Counted from the stretch's first letter, positions 8,718 to 18,300 are shown. The stretch is 64,000 nt of DNA from Azospirillum sp. RU38E (GCF_900188385.1 NZ_FZOI01000007.1:62001-126000), one strand, 5' to 3'. The notes: a model not told the origin generated them from the letters alone. Made by a program: numbers and translations.

Positions 8718-8729
8718 GCAATCGATTGC
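8718..8729. promoter_or_regulatory. Operator-like perfect palindrome, symporter side
   Basis: GCAATCGATTGC is a perfect 12-base palindrome with a central CG, 70 bases before the symporter start. Together with 8574-8585 it brackets the divergent promoter region (8492-8798), whose centre is AT-rich compared with the surroundings. Joint repression by DNA looping is plausible. Confidence 0.65.
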
Positions 8730-8798
8730 AAGATTGTTGGGCTGGCGTTACCGTCCGCACAAGGTCAAAAAGCAACAATCGATATCGGGAGGAGCAGG

Positions 8799-10391
8799 AT
8801 GCTGCAGGGTCACGTCACCCTGGCGGGGCTGGACGCCGCCATCATCGGTCTTTATCTGCTGGCTGTCGTTGCCCTGGGGCTGTTCGCCTCCCGCAAGGCG
8901 ACGACGGCCACCGACTATTTCCTGGCGGCGCGCAGTTCCACCTGGCCCACCATCGGGCTGGCGCTGCTGGCCTCCAACATCTCCTCCACCACGCTGATCG
9001 GTCTGGCGGGGGCGGCCTATGCGGCGGGGATTGCCGTCTATAATTATGAATGGATGGCCAGCGTCGTGCTGGTCTTTTTCTGCCTGTTCCTGCTGCCGGT
9101 GATCCTGCGCAGTCAGGTCTATACGATGCCGGAGTTCCTGGAACGTCGGTATGATGGTTCCATCCGGCTCTATTTCTCCGGCCTGACCATTTTCCTCAAT
9201 ATCGTGGTGGATACGGCGGGCACGCTGTTCGGCGGTGCCTTGATGTTCAAGCTGATCCTGCCCGATGTGCCGCTGTGGCAGATTGCCGGCCTGCTGGCAC
9301 TGGCGGCCGGTGCCTACACCGTGGCCGGCGGCCTGAAGGCCGTGCTGGTGACGGAGGTGGTGCAGGCGGTCATTCTGGGCGGTGCCTCCATCTTCGTGGC
9401 CATCTTCGCCTTTGACAAGGCAGGCGGCTGGGATGCGGTGATGGCCGCCGTGCCGGCCGAGAAGATGAGCCTGATCCGCCCCGCCGATGACAGCAACCTG
9501 CCCTGGACCGGGTTGATTTCCGGGGTGCCGCTGATCGGGCTTTATTTCTGGTGTACCAATCAGTTCATGGTGCAGCGGGTGCTCTCGGCCAAGAATCTGG
9601 ATCATGGCCGCTGGGGCAGCCTGTTTGCCGGTCTGCTGAAACTGCCGGTGCTGTTCCTGATGGTGCTGCCGGGCAGTGCTGCCATCCTGATCTATCCGCA
9701 TCTGGACCGGCCGGATCTGGTCTATCCGACGCTGATTTTCGACCTGCTGCCGGTGGGCGTGATCGGGCTGGTGGTGGCGGGCTTCCTGGCGGCCATCATG
9801 TCGTCGATCGCCAGCACCTTCAATTCCGCCTCCACCCTGGTGACGATGGATTTCGTGCGGCGCTTCAACCCCGATGTCTCCCAGGCGTCGCTGGTACGAA
9901 TCGGGCGGATCACCACCGTCACCTTCATGGTGCTGGCGGTGGCCTGGGTGCCGGTGGTGGAAAACCTGACCGATACGCTGTGGCAATATCTGCAGGCCGT
10001 ACTGGCCTATGCGGTGCCGCCGGTGGTGGCCCTGTTCCTGGCCGGCATCTTCTGGCGCCGCGCCAATGTCGCCGGCGCCCGGGCCGGCGTGCTGGTGGGG
10101 CTGCTGGCCGGTGGCTGGCTGTTCCACGGGGTGCAGATCGCCCACAGCATCCAGCTGCATTTCCTGCTGGCGGCAACGCTGCTGTTCTTCATCTCGCTCG
10201 CGGCGGTGATTATCGCCAGTCTGCTGACGGCCCCGCCGCCGGTGGAGAAGACCGCAACCTTGATGTGGACGCGGGCCGATTATGATGCCGAGTCGACCGC
10301 GCTGGCCGGCCGGCCGCTCTGGCAGAACTACCGGGTGCAGGCGGTGGCCCTGCTGGCGATGACAGCGGTGATCGTCTGGCTGTTCCGGTAA
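8799..10391 (+). CDS. Sodium:solute symporter (SSS/SLC5 family)
   Basis: A 530-residue polytopic inner-membrane protein with about 13 hydrophobic segments. ATG 8799 is preceded by GGGAGGAGCAGG, an excellent ribosome-binding site. SSS hallmarks are the first helix (LDAAIIGLYLLAVVALGLFA), the ATDYFLAARS loop, the SNISSTTLIGLAGAAYAAG helix-2/3 region, and YTMPEFLERRY. Members couple Na+ entry to uptake of sugars, amino acids or organic acids. Being divergent from a TonB receptor and next to an amylosucrase-like enzyme, it probably carries the sugar across the inner membrane. A strong terminator follows. The exact substrate cannot be read from the sequence. Confidence 0.92.
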   Translation: MLQGHVTLAGLDAAIIGLYLLAVVALGLFASRKATTATDYFLAARSSTWPTIGLALLASNISSTTLIGLAGAAYAAGIAVYNYEWMASVVLVFFCLFLLPVILRSQVYTMPEFLERRYDGSIRLYFSGLTIFLNIVVDTAGTLFGGALMFKLILPDVPLWQIAGLLALAAGAYTVAGGLKAVLVTEVVQAVILGGASIFVAIFAFDKAGGWDAVMAAVPAEKMSLIRPADDSNLPWTGLISGVPLIGLYFWCTNQFMVQRVLSAKNLDHGRWGSLFAGLLKLPVLFLMVLPGSAAILIYPHLDRPDLVYPTLIFDLLPVGVIGLVVAGFLAAIMSSIASTFNSASTLVTMDFVRRFNPDVSQASLVRIGRITTVTFMVLAVAWVPVVENLTDTLWQYLQAVLAYAVPPVVALFLAGIFWRRANVAGARAGVLVGLLAGGWLFHGVQIAHSIQLHFLLAATLLFFISLAAVIIASLLTAPPPVEKTATLMWTRADYDAESTALAGRPLWQNYRVQAVALLAMTAVIVWLFR

Positions 10392-10399
10392 GGTTTTTT

Positions 10400-10434
10400 G
10401 GGGGGCGGGTGGTGGTGCCCGCCCCTCTTTTTTG
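10400..10434 (+). terminator. Rho-independent terminator of the symporter gene
   Basis: A GC stem (GGGGCGGG / CCCGCCCC) with a TGGTGGTG loop is followed by TCTTTTTT, starting 9 bases after the symporter stop. Confidence 0.85.
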
Positions 10435-10481
10435 CGACCGGTCAGGGGTGGATTGGGAATTTCCAAGACGTTCATGCTCAC

Positions 10482-10522
10482 ATCACCGTCACCCCGGCCG
10501 CAGCATGGGTGACGGTGGTGAT
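10482..10522. repeat. REP-like palindromic repeat
   Basis: ATCACCGTCACCC pairs with GGGTGACGGTGGTGAT across a short GC loop (one base is unpaired). The core CCGTCACCCCGGC / GGGTGACGG recurs at 30495-30526, and its right half recurs at about 33799-33820. It lies between the symporter terminator and the end of the second TonB receptor gene. Confidence 0.7.
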
Positions 10523-10576
10523 AAAGGGAGGCGCATTTAACCTTTTGAAAGGAAATGCCGCTTTCCGGACAAACAC

Positions 10577-12781
10577 TCAGAACTTATACCCTGCCGTCAG
10601 GCTCCAGGTCCGGGGTTCGGCCACGGCGATGGCGGCGTTGGTGGGGGCGGTGGTGAAATAGGTCTTGTTGGACAGGTTCTTGCCGGCAAAGGTGATGTTC
10701 CAGCCCTCTTCCCCATCCAGCAGCGCGATGGAGGCGTTGATCAGGCCGGGCATCTTCGATTCCAGCAGGTTGGCCACGGTGGAATAATAATCCGCCTGGT
10801 GCTGATAGCTGGATGACAGGCGCAGCTTCACCCGATCCTGCCAGAAACGCGGCGTGTCATAGGTGAAGCCCGTCTGCACCGTCCAGGGGGTGAGCAGCGG
10901 CAGATGCCGGGCGCCGGCCACCGCCGCATCGGAGAGCGGGTCCAGATGGGTGTATTTATCATCCATCAGGCCCAGATTGGCGAACAGGTTCAGCCCTTCG
11001 ACGGGCATGAAGGTGACCTCCAGCTCCGCCCCATAGACCCGCGAATCGCCGATATTCTGCACGGCATAGGAACTGGGGGCGATCTCGATGGTCTGCTGCA
11101 GGTCGGAAAGATCGTTGCGATAGACCGACAGGTTGGTGCGCAGCCGTCCCTCCAGCATGGTGGCCTTCAGGCCCGCCTCATAGGCCCAGACGGTTTGCGG
11201 GCCATAGACGGTGCCGAAGACGGCCGGGTTGGCCACGGCCAGCCCGTTGAAGCCACCGGCCTTGAACCCGCGGGAGACGGAGAGATAGCTGAACACATCG
11301 TCCGTAATCTTGAAATCCAGCCCCGCCTTGGGTGTCCAGGACTCGAAAGACGGATCGCGGTAGAGCGAGACCAGGGCCACCGCCGGGCCGGGGCTGAGCG
11401 GCAGGCGGTTCTGGATGGTTCCCTTCAATTCCTTCTCATCGCGCGTATAGCGCAGGCCGCCGGTGACCGACAGCCGTTCGGTCAGCTGATAGCTGGCCTG
11501 GGCGAAGGCGGCATAGGAATTGGTGGTGCTGTCGATGGTCTGCGGCAGCACGGGCAGGGAGAAGCCGGGGCCCAGCACCAGCACATCCTTGAAGGTCTGC
11601 TGATTCTCTTCCCGGAAATAATACAGGCCGGTGATCCAGGTCAGGTCGCCGCCGAACCCGTCGCCCTGCAATTGCAGTTCCTGGCTGTACTGGTTGGTGT
11701 CGCTATTGGCATCGCGGACCAGACCATTGGCGCGATAGCTGCCATCGGCATCGCGGATGCCGCCCGACATGTCGAACAGGAAACCATCATCGGTGCGCAC
11801 AAAGGCGGTGATCGACCGCAGGGTCATGTCGCCCAGCTCAGCGCTGACATCCAGCGACACGGCCGTCTGATCGGTATAGCCATCCGGCACCACCGGGGAG
11901 AGGGTGGTATAGGCGTCACCAGCCAGCGGCCGCGCATCACCGGTGGTGACATGGTTGGCGGCCTTGGTCGGATAGGTGCGCGCCCAGCCGACCGGGATCA
12001 GGTTGGCGGGGCCGTCATTATCATCCTGGGTGCGGCTGACGGTCAGGGTGGCCTTCAACCAGTCACTGCCATGGAAATGCAGCTTGCCGCGCAGGGCCAG
12101 ATTGCGTTGGCCGAAGACATCGCGGTCCAGCGCCTGGTTATGCACATAGCCATCCTGGTCATTATACAGCACGGAGAGCGAGGCCCCCAGGGTGCCTTCC
12201 ACCACATCGCCGCCGATGGACGCGCTGGCTTTGCGCTGGTCATAGGAACCCACGCCCACCGCCGCCTCGGCCCAGCGCTTTTCCCCTGGCGTGCGGGTGA
12301 CGATCTTCACCGCGCCGGAAAAGGCGTTACGGCCATAAAGCGTACCCTGCGGCCCGCGCAGCACCTCAATCCGCTCAATATCCGCCAGTTCCAGGTTCGA
12401 CCCAGCCAGCCGCCCGCGATAGACATCATCGGCATAGAAAGCGACCGCCGATTCGGAGGTGACCAGCCCGCCCGACTGTTCCGACCCGCCGCGCAGGCCC
12501 ACCTGCAAGGTGGAACGGCTGGCCGTCACCGGCATCAGCACCAGATTGGGCACCACGCTGGTCAGGTCTTCGGCACTGCCGATCTGCTGGTCGGCCAGCG
12601 CGTCGGCCGTCAGGGCGGAAATGGCAACGGGGGTGGTCTGCAAGGCGGTTTCGCGCCGCTGGGCGGTGACGATGATCTCATCCAGCATCGGCCCGGCATT
12701 CTGGGCCAGGGCGGGCACGGCAAGGCTGGATAAGGCGGTCGCCAGCAGCAGCGACCGCGACAGGGGGTGCCGGAAGGCCAT
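10577..12781 (-). CDS. TonB-dependent outer-membrane receptor (second)
   Basis: The precursor has 734 residues. ATG 12781 opens a standard signal peptide (RSLLLATALSSLAVPALAQN). The TonB-box-like DEIIVTAQRRE is followed by the plug with RIEVLRGPQGTLYGRNAFSG, a highly characteristic signature of this family. The beta-barrel ends WSLTAGYKF with the terminal Phe. The class resembles the numerous receptors of sphingomonads and caulobacters used for siderophores, vitamins, aromatic compounds or glycans. It is flanked by intergenic DNA and no transport or enzyme gene is directly coupled, so the ligand is unknown. It is unrelated at fine scale to the receptor at 6-8.5 kb. Confidence 0.93.
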   Translation of the reverse strand: MAFRHPLSRSLLLATALSSLAVPALAQNAGPMLDEIIVTAQRRETALQTTPVAISALTADALADQQIGSAEDLTSVVPNLVLMPVTASRSTLQVGLRGGSEQSGGLVTSESAVAFYADDVYRGRLAGSNLELADIERIEVLRGPQGTLYGRNAFSGAVKIVTRTPGEKRWAEAAVGVGSYDQRKASASIGGDVVEGTLGASLSVLYNDQDGYVHNQALDRDVFGQRNLALRGKLHFHGSDWLKATLTVSRTQDDNDGPANLIPVGWARTYPTKAANHVTTGDARPLAGDAYTTLSPVVPDGYTDQTAVSLDVSAELGDMTLRSITAFVRTDDGFLFDMSGGIRDADGSYRANGLVRDANSDTNQYSQELQLQGDGFGGDLTWITGLYYFREENQQTFKDVLVLGPGFSLPVLPQTIDSTTNSYAAFAQASYQLTERLSVTGGLRYTRDEKELKGTIQNRLPLSPGPAVALVSLYRDPSFESWTPKAGLDFKITDDVFSYLSVSRGFKAGGFNGLAVANPAVFGTVYGPQTVWAYEAGLKATMLEGRLRTNLSVYRNDLSDLQQTIEIAPSSYAVQNIGDSRVYGAELEVTFMPVEGLNLFANLGLMDDKYTHLDPLSDAAVAGARHLPLLTPWTVQTGFTYDTPRFWQDRVKLRLSSSYQHQADYYSTVANLLESKMPGLINASIALLDGEEGWNITFAGKNLSNKTYFTTAPTNAAIAVAEPRTWSLTAGYKF

Positions 12782-13185
12782 GACAGGGGGTTCCTTGAAC
12801 GCAAGATGGCGCGAAGGCTGGCAACAGCCCTCTGGCGGCCGTTTCAATGGGGGTATCCCTTGCCGGGGAGGCGGCAAGGGTGGGGCAGGGGTGGGCGCTG
12901 GGCCTACCCTGTCGGCGCGTAAAACCGCATGGCGCTATCTCCATAAAGGATGGCGACAGCCCAACGGGCGCCATGCCCGTTCGGATGCGAAAATTGTGGT
13001 CCAAATAGCATGGAATCATCAGCGGAGATGCGGCACCTATCCGCACCGTGGATATGGTGCGGCTGCACAACGCTTCTTCAATAAAAATGCTGTGTTTTCG
13101 GGCAATTAATCGGGCGATCTGCTCGAATTCATATCGCTTCTGGGAAAATTGGAAACATTATCGGTGTTTACCCAGAAACTTATAC
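12782..13185. other. Intergenic DNA upstream of the second TonB receptor
   Basis: About 400 bases with no credible gene. The part near 13050-13180 is AT-richer than its surroundings and may hold the receptor promoter, but no convincing box pair or operator was found. Short open frames here have atypical composition and no start signal. Confidence 0.5.
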
Positions 13186-13340
13186 CAATCTCCCTTGATC
13201 GTGACCCATCTGGGGAGATTTTGCGTTCCCTCAGTCGCTGGGCGGGCGCATCCGCGCCCTTGGCTTACGCGCCACGAGGTGCTGAGCTGGCAGTCGCCGG
13301 CCTCCAATCCGCCTAAAGGTCAACCTTTGGGCGGGGTGGT
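13186..13340 (-). repeat. Multi-hairpin dispersed element, copy 1
   Basis: This 155-bp element aligns along its length with 26041-26196. It can fold into five successive hairpins: an ATCTCCC/GGGAGAT stem, GGGCGC-ATCC-GCGCCC, GCGCC-ACGA-GGTGC, GCTGGC-AGTC-GCCGGC, and a long stem CCGCC..AAAGGT / ACCTTT..GGCGG. Several stems differ in sequence from copy 2 on both arms yet still pair. It lies about 100 bases beyond the stop of the minus-strand operon ending at 13438, so the minus strand is the likely transcribed strand. The function is unknown. Confidence 0.7.
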
Positions 13341-13437
13341 ATTAGGTTCATAAATTTCATGGCTACGATTTCGTGCGAGCGAGAGGGGATACTCTGTTGC
13401 CATCCATCGATAGTACCAACATGCCAACAGCTTGATA

Positions 13438-15531
13438 TTACCCGCCCCGCCCTTCACGCCGCCAGGCCGCCAGCAACAGGCCCAGCACGCCGGCCAGCAC
13501 CAGCAGGCCGGGCAGCAGCGGCACCTGGGTGACGCCGGTCACCGTGTAATCCCCATTGGCGCGCAGGCCCAACCAGCCCGATCCGGCCTGATCGCGGTCG
13601 GGCCGGGTGCGGCGCACGCTGGGGATCTCCCCCGCCCCGCCATCAGGCGCCAGCCAGAAGAAACCGCCGCCCGTGGCCTTGGCCACCGGGGCCAGTTTTT
13701 CCGTGGTGCTGCGCATATCGGCCAGTTCGGGCGGGTTCAGGGTGCCGACCACGGCCAATGCCGTGCGCTCCCCATCCGTCACCCGCCAGATGCCGGGTTC
13801 CGTGGCGGCCAGGCTGGCACTCGCCAGCCCGTCACCGGTCTCGCGCATCGCCACCTCACGTTCCACATCGGAAGGCGAGGTGACGCGGACGGGCCGCGTG
13901 TCCGGTTCCAGCGAACGGCGGGTGATGGTGATGCGGCTGCCATCCACGGCGGTGCGCAGGTCGTTTTCTTCCAGCTCCGGCTCTTTCATCAGCCAATGGG
14001 CCAGCCGGCGCAGCAGCTCGGCCTGGGGCCCGCCGCCTTCATAACCGCGTGACCAGAGCCAGATCTGATCCGACGCCAGTTGCGCCACCCGCCCCTGTCC
14101 CACCCGGTCCAGGATCAGCAGCGGGCGGCCATCGGCCCCGGCCATCACTGTGGCCCCCCGGTCGGCGGTCACGTCGATCTGGCGGAACCAGCGGCCCCAT
14201 GGGCCCACCCCGTCCGCCGCATCGGTCAGCCCTGCTGTCACCGGATGGCGGCGGCCCAGATCGGTGACGCTGGGCGTGAAGGGTTTTTCAATCACCTGCC
14301 CCGTCGGTTCCCCCGGCAGCACGGTCCCCAACGGCGAACGATAGAGCGAGAGCGGCGTGGCGAAGGTCGGCCCGCTGGCTTCCAGGAAGGCCCCGCCCTT
14401 TTCCACATATTCGGCGATATTCGCCAGATACATGTTGTTGATCACACCGCGCTTTTTATAGCGGTCGAAGATGATCAGGTCGAATTCCGACAGCTTCATC
14501 TCAAACAGCTCGCGGATCGGGAAGGCGATCAGCGACAATTCGCGGATGGGGGTGCCATCATTCTTTTCCGGCGGGCGCAGAATGGTGAAATGCACCAAAT
14601 CGACCGAGGGATCGGCCTTCAGCAGGTTGCGCCAGGTGCGCTCCCCGGCATGGGGCTCACCGGAGACCAGCAGCACCCGCAGCCGGTCGCGCACCCCATT
14701 GACCACAATGGCCGCCTTGTTATTGGCCAGGGTCAGTTCCTGCGGCCCCGCCGCCACCGTCAGTTCAAAGACATTCACCCCGCCATGCGACAGCGGCAGG
14801 GTCAGCGGCACCTCCTGGCCCACCGGCACGGTCAGTTCCTCTGCCGGCTGCCCATCGCGGTGCAGTTGCACGGTGGCCGCCCCGTCACCGCCGCCCGGCA
14901 GGTCATCCACCCGGATGGTGACGGAGACATCCTTGCCGACAATGCCGAAGCTGGGGGCCTGCACGATGGTCAGGCGGCGGTCGCCCTCATCCTTCTGTCC
15001 CGTCAGCAGCGTATGCACGGGGCCGAAGCCGGCCAGCCCCGGCAGGCTGGCCGCCACATCATGCACCTGCCCATCGGTGATCAGCACGGCACCGGCGATG
15101 CGGCGGCGCGGCACATCGGCCACGGCGCGGGTCATCGCCTCCATCAACCGTGTTTCATCCACGGCGGCCCCGTCCGGCCCATCGGCGGACTGGCTGCGCA
15201 CCACGCGGACATCCAGGTCGGTGTAGCGTTGCAGGTGTTGCTGTAAGTCGGCCAGGGCCTTTTCCCCGCGCGCCATGCGGTCGCCGATCTTCTGGCTGGG
15301 CGACTGGTCCAGCACGATGACGGCGACATCCTTGATCGGCTCCCGCTTTTCCTCCACCCAGGCGGGGTTCAGCAGGGCCAGCAGGATGACGGCGAAGCCG
15401 CCCAGCCGCAGCCAAGCCCCCCGCGCCCGCCGCCAGAGCGCATAGGCGGACAGGATCAGGGCGATGGTGGCCAGGGCCAGCAGCAAACCCAGCGGGATCA
15501 GCGGATCAAGCGCGATGGCGGTGCCGTTCAT
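13438..15531 (-). CDS. Membrane protein with VWA-like and glutamine-amidotransferase-like regions (MoxR operon)
   Basis: A 697-residue protein anchored by two N-terminal transmembrane segments (about residues 10-30 and 40-58) and one at the C-terminus (about 673-690). Between them lies a von Willebrand-like segment whose DQSPS near residue 90 resembles a MIDAS DxSxS site. It is followed by an amidotransferase-like alpha/beta region (RLRVLLVSGEPHAGERTWRN, FDLIIFDRYKKRG, VEKGGAFLEASGP). This layout is common in the last gene of MoxR/DUF58/BatA-type operons. The start ATG overlaps the previous gene's stop by 4 bases. A role in envelope integrity or complex assembly is inferred from the operon. 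Enzyme activity is not indicated, since no clear Cys-His pair was identified. Confidence 0.8.
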   Translation of the reverse strand: MNGTAIALDPLIPLGLLLALATIALILSAYALWRRARGAWLRLGGFAVILLALLNPAWVEEKREPIKDVAVIVLDQSPSQKIGDRMARGEKALADLQQHLQRYTDLDVRVVRSQSADGPDGAAVDETRLMEAMTRAVADVPRRRIAGAVLITDGQVHDVAASLPGLAGFGPVHTLLTGQKDEGDRRLTIVQAPSFGIVGKDVSVTIRVDDLPGGGDGAATVQLHRDGQPAEELTVPVGQEVPLTLPLSHGGVNVFELTVAAGPQELTLANNKAAIVVNGVRDRLRVLLVSGEPHAGERTWRNLLKADPSVDLVHFTILRPPEKNDGTPIRELSLIAFPIRELFEMKLSEFDLIIFDRYKKRGVINNMYLANIAEYVEKGGAFLEASGPTFATPLSLYRSPLGTVLPGEPTGQVIEKPFTPSVTDLGRRHPVTAGLTDAADGVGPWGRWFRQIDVTADRGATVMAGADGRPLLILDRVGQGRVAQLASDQIWLWSRGYEGGGPQAELLRRLAHWLMKEPELEENDLRTAVDGSRITITRRSLEPDTRPVRVTSPSDVEREVAMRETGDGLASASLAATEPGIWRVTDGERTALAVVGTLNPPELADMRSTTEKLAPVAKATGGGFFWLAPDGGAGEIPSVRRTRPDRDQAGSGWLGLRANGDYTVTGVTQVPLLPGLLVLAGVLGLLLAAWRREGRGG

Positions 15532-18296
15532 TGCCCCAGCCTTTCCAGGATCGCCGGCACATGCACCTGATCGGCCTTGTAATTGCCGGTCATGGCATAC
15601 ATCACGAAATTGATGCCGGTGCGGATGGCCATTTCCCGCTGCCGTTCGGACCCCGAGGCCATGGCGTTCAGCGGTCGCCCGCCTTCATCCACCGCCCAGG
15701 CCGATGCCCAGTCATTGGCACCGATGATGATGCCGGATACCCCGTCATTCATCTGGTCTTCCTGCGCCTCCGCCCAGAGTTCCCCACCGGCATAGCGGCC
15801 GGGAAAATCATTCAGCAGATAAAAGGCGCGGGTTAGCACATGGTCCGGCCCCACCGGGGCCAGGGGGGGGATATCCAACCCTTTCAACAGCGCCTCCAGC
15901 GCCGTACCGCCGGGGCCGCGGCCATTGCCAGCACCGCCGGCGCGTGTATCCACCAGCACCATGCCGCCCTGGCGCATATAGCGGTTCAGCTTTTCCCGCA
16001 CCGGGTCGGACAGGCTGGTCTGCCCGTCGGTCAGCGGCCAATAGATCAGGGTGTAAAAGGCCAGTTCGTCCGTTTCCAGGTCGATCGGCATGGCGCCCGC
16101 CACCTCGATCGCCGTACGCTCATCCAGCGCGCGGGCCAGCCCTTCCAGCCCGGCACGGCTGGTATTATCCACCAGATTGTCACCGGTGCGGACATAGGCC
16201 AGCCAATTGGCATTGGCCGCCTGCACCGCCTTTTCATCCGGGGTGCTGGCGGGACGAACGGACGGCTGGGCATCCGCCCGCGGCAACGGCAGCGCCAGCG
16301 ACACGCCCAGCAGCAACAAGGCCAGCGGCGCGGCGCGGCGCAGGCCGGACGCACGCGGCAGCAGGCCGCGCAGCCACAGGCCGGCCAGCAGGTCGATCAG
16401 GCCCAGGATCAGCGCCAGGGTCAGCAGAGTCGGCATCAAATCTCTCTCACCCCCGCCCGCGTAAAGCGTGCGCGGCAGCCCCGCCAGCAGCGGGTCGATG
16501 GCGGTCAGCGCCGGTACGGCGGGCGACAGGTTCAACACCTGCCGGGCATCGGCGGTGCCATAAAAACCGGGCGGATGCGACGGGCCGGGCAAGCCCCCCG
16601 CCGGGGCCGCCGCCAGCGCCTTGGCGGCGACGGGGAAGGCGGTGGCCGGCGGCGGGGTCAGATGGCCGAAACCATCCAGCACCTGTTGCGGCGGCAGGGT
16701 GCCCACCTGATCCCCACCGGCCACCCCGGCGGACAGCGCCACCAGCCGGCGCAGCATATCGACATAAAGACCGGACAGGGCCAGATTGGACCATTCCGGC
16801 CCGGCACTGGTATGCACCAGCACCAGCGCCCCCCGCCCCTTGCGTTCCCCCGTCACCAGCGGCGTGCCATCGGCCAGCCGGGCCCAGGTGCGCCCGGCTA
16901 GATCGACGGAGGGCTCGGCCAGCACTTGGCGTTTTACCGTCACATCATCGGGCACGGGCAGGCCGGCAAAGGGGCTGTCTTCGGCAAAGGGGGCCAGCCG
17001 CGCCGGCTCCTCCCACGACAAGGCACCCCCTAGCGCGCGGTCACCGGCGCGCAGGAACACCGGCACCAGCCGGTCGGCATTCTGCGCCAGACGCGGGCCG
17101 GCAAAGCGCAGCAGCACACCGCCCTGCTGCATCCAGGCTTCCAGCCGGGCCGATTCGGCCTCTGACAGGTTACCGACATCGGCCAGGATCAACACCGCCA
17201 GATCGCGGTCCAGCAGCTTGCCAATATCGCCGCGCCGCACCTCCGCAAAGGGGGCCAGCGCCTTGTCCAGATAATAGAGATCAGACAGCAGCGGCGTTTC
17301 CCCCGCCGCATTGCCGGACACCAGCCCCACCGGGCGGCGGCGCCAGCGTTCATCCAGCAGCACCACGGCCCCCGCCGTTTCCTGGCCCTCCAGCCGCAGG
17401 CTGGAAAGCTGGTTGCGCAGTTCGGTGGGCAGGTCCAGCTTCACCTGCTTACGCTGTTCGCCAGCGGCAAACAGGATATCCACGCTGTTGAGCAGCCGCC
17501 CATCCTCGCCCAGTGCCCGCAGCAAAACCGGTTGCGGCAGGTCCGCCTGGGAGCGTTCCACCGTCACCACCAGCCCGGTTCCATCATCCTGCGGCGGGCG
17601 CAGCAGCAGGGCCGGGCGTTCGGCCCCATCCGCCAGCACCGACATGGCACCAAACTGGCGCAGCCGGGCGATCAAACCCGCCGTGGCGGTATCATTGCCC
17701 GATGCGGCAATGCCATCGCTGAGATAGGCGATATAGGGCGACCCATCGGGGCGGAATGCATCCAGCGCCTTGGTGGCGGCCGCGCGGTCGGTGGCCCAGG
17801 GGCTGGGCCGCAGCGATTGGGCCAGCGCGCGGGCATCGCCCACCGCCATCGGCCCGCGCAGGGCAGGGGCATCGCCATTGGCGGCTTGGGCGGTGGTCAG
17901 GATCGCTACGCTACGGCCCTGGCGGTCGGCCTGGGCCAGCAACCGTTCCATGCCCTGTTGCCGCGCCGGCCAGTCGCGCGCCGCCGCCCAGCCATCATCC
18001 ACCACCAGCAATAGCGGCCCGCCGCCCGGCAGATCGGCGGCGGGGTTCAGCAGCGGGCGGGCCAGCGCCAGGATCACCAGCGCCGCCAGCAGCAGCCGCA
18101 GGATCAGCAGCCAAAGCGGTGTGCGGGCCGGCGTTTCCTCCCGCGCCGACAGGTCCAGCAGCAGGCGCAGGGCCGGGAAGCTGACCGACCGCGGGTTGGG
18201 CGGCGTGACACGCAGCAGCCAGTAGAGCAGCGGCAAGCCTGCCAGCAGGACCAGCAGCCAGGGGGCGGCAAAGGCGAGCGTTCCGAAACTCAGCAT
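15528..18296 (-). CDS. BatA-like N-terminal and DUF4159 C-terminal membrane protein
   Basis: A 922-residue inner-membrane protein. Residues 1-80 match the aerotolerance-regulator (BatA) N-terminal domain, with two membrane helices around FPALRLLLDLSAREETPART. The large middle part faces the periplasm. Further hydrophobic helices follow at about residues 620-660 and 670-690. The C-terminus (about 705-922) is DUF4159-like, with ELAFYTLIYWPLTD and LNRYMRQGGMVLVDTRAGG. Fusion of BatA-N and DUF4159 is common in alphaproteobacteria. It lies between the DUF58 gene and the amidotransferase-like gene with overlaps or 4-base gaps, so a single transcript is expected. It probably forms a periplasmic complex handled by the MoxR ATPase. 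Confidence 0.85.
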   Translation of the reverse strand: MLSFGTLAFAAPWLLVLLAGLPLLYWLLRVTPPNPRSVSFPALRLLLDLSAREETPARTPLWLLILRLLLAALVILALARPLLNPAADLPGGGPLLLVVDDGWAAARDWPARQQGMERLLAQADRQGRSVAILTTAQAANGDAPALRGPMAVGDARALAQSLRPSPWATDRAAATKALDAFRPDGSPYIAYLSDGIAASGNDTATAGLIARLRQFGAMSVLADGAERPALLLRPPQDDGTGLVVTVERSQADLPQPVLLRALGEDGRLLNSVDILFAAGEQRKQVKLDLPTELRNQLSSLRLEGQETAGAVVLLDERWRRRPVGLVSGNAAGETPLLSDLYYLDKALAPFAEVRRGDIGKLLDRDLAVLILADVGNLSEAESARLEAWMQQGGVLLRFAGPRLAQNADRLVPVFLRAGDRALGGALSWEEPARLAPFAEDSPFAGLPVPDDVTVKRQVLAEPSVDLAGRTWARLADGTPLVTGERKGRGALVLVHTSAGPEWSNLALSGLYVDMLRRLVALSAGVAGGDQVGTLPPQQVLDGFGHLTPPPATAFPVAAKALAAAPAGGLPGPSHPPGFYGTADARQVLNLSPAVPALTAIDPLLAGLPRTLYAGGGERDLMPTLLTLALILGLIDLLAGLWLRGLLPRASGLRRAAPLALLLLGVSLALPLPRADAQPSVRPASTPDEKAVQAANANWLAYVRTGDNLVDNTSRAGLEGLARALDERTAIEVAGAMPIDLETDELAFYTLIYWPLTDGQTSLSDPVREKLNRYMRQGGMVLVDTRAGGAGNGRGPGGTALEALLKGLDIPPLAPVGPDHVLTRAFYLLNDFPGRYAGGELWAEAQEDQMNDGVSGIIIGANDWASAWAVDEGGRPLNAMASGSERQREMAIRTGINFVMYAMTGNYKADQVHVPAILERLGQ

Positions 18297-18300
18297 GGGT

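Noticed and set aside
8748-10481. 577-codon open frame on the minus strand opposite the symporter
   Set aside because: It covers the symporter gene and its terminator, is rich in His/Gln/Gly/Arg and has no recognisable domain.
10904-12733. 609-codon open frame opposite the second TonB receptor
   Set aside because: It is a shadow of the receptor frame, with no start signal and typical antisense composition.
13048-13353. Open frame of about 100 codons overlapping repeat copy 1
   Set aside because: Its C-terminal part shares a PSxAGRxHPRxWL pattern with a short frame over copy 2, but this similarity is explained by the DNA repeat. There is no ribosome-binding site and the frame is not kept along the element.
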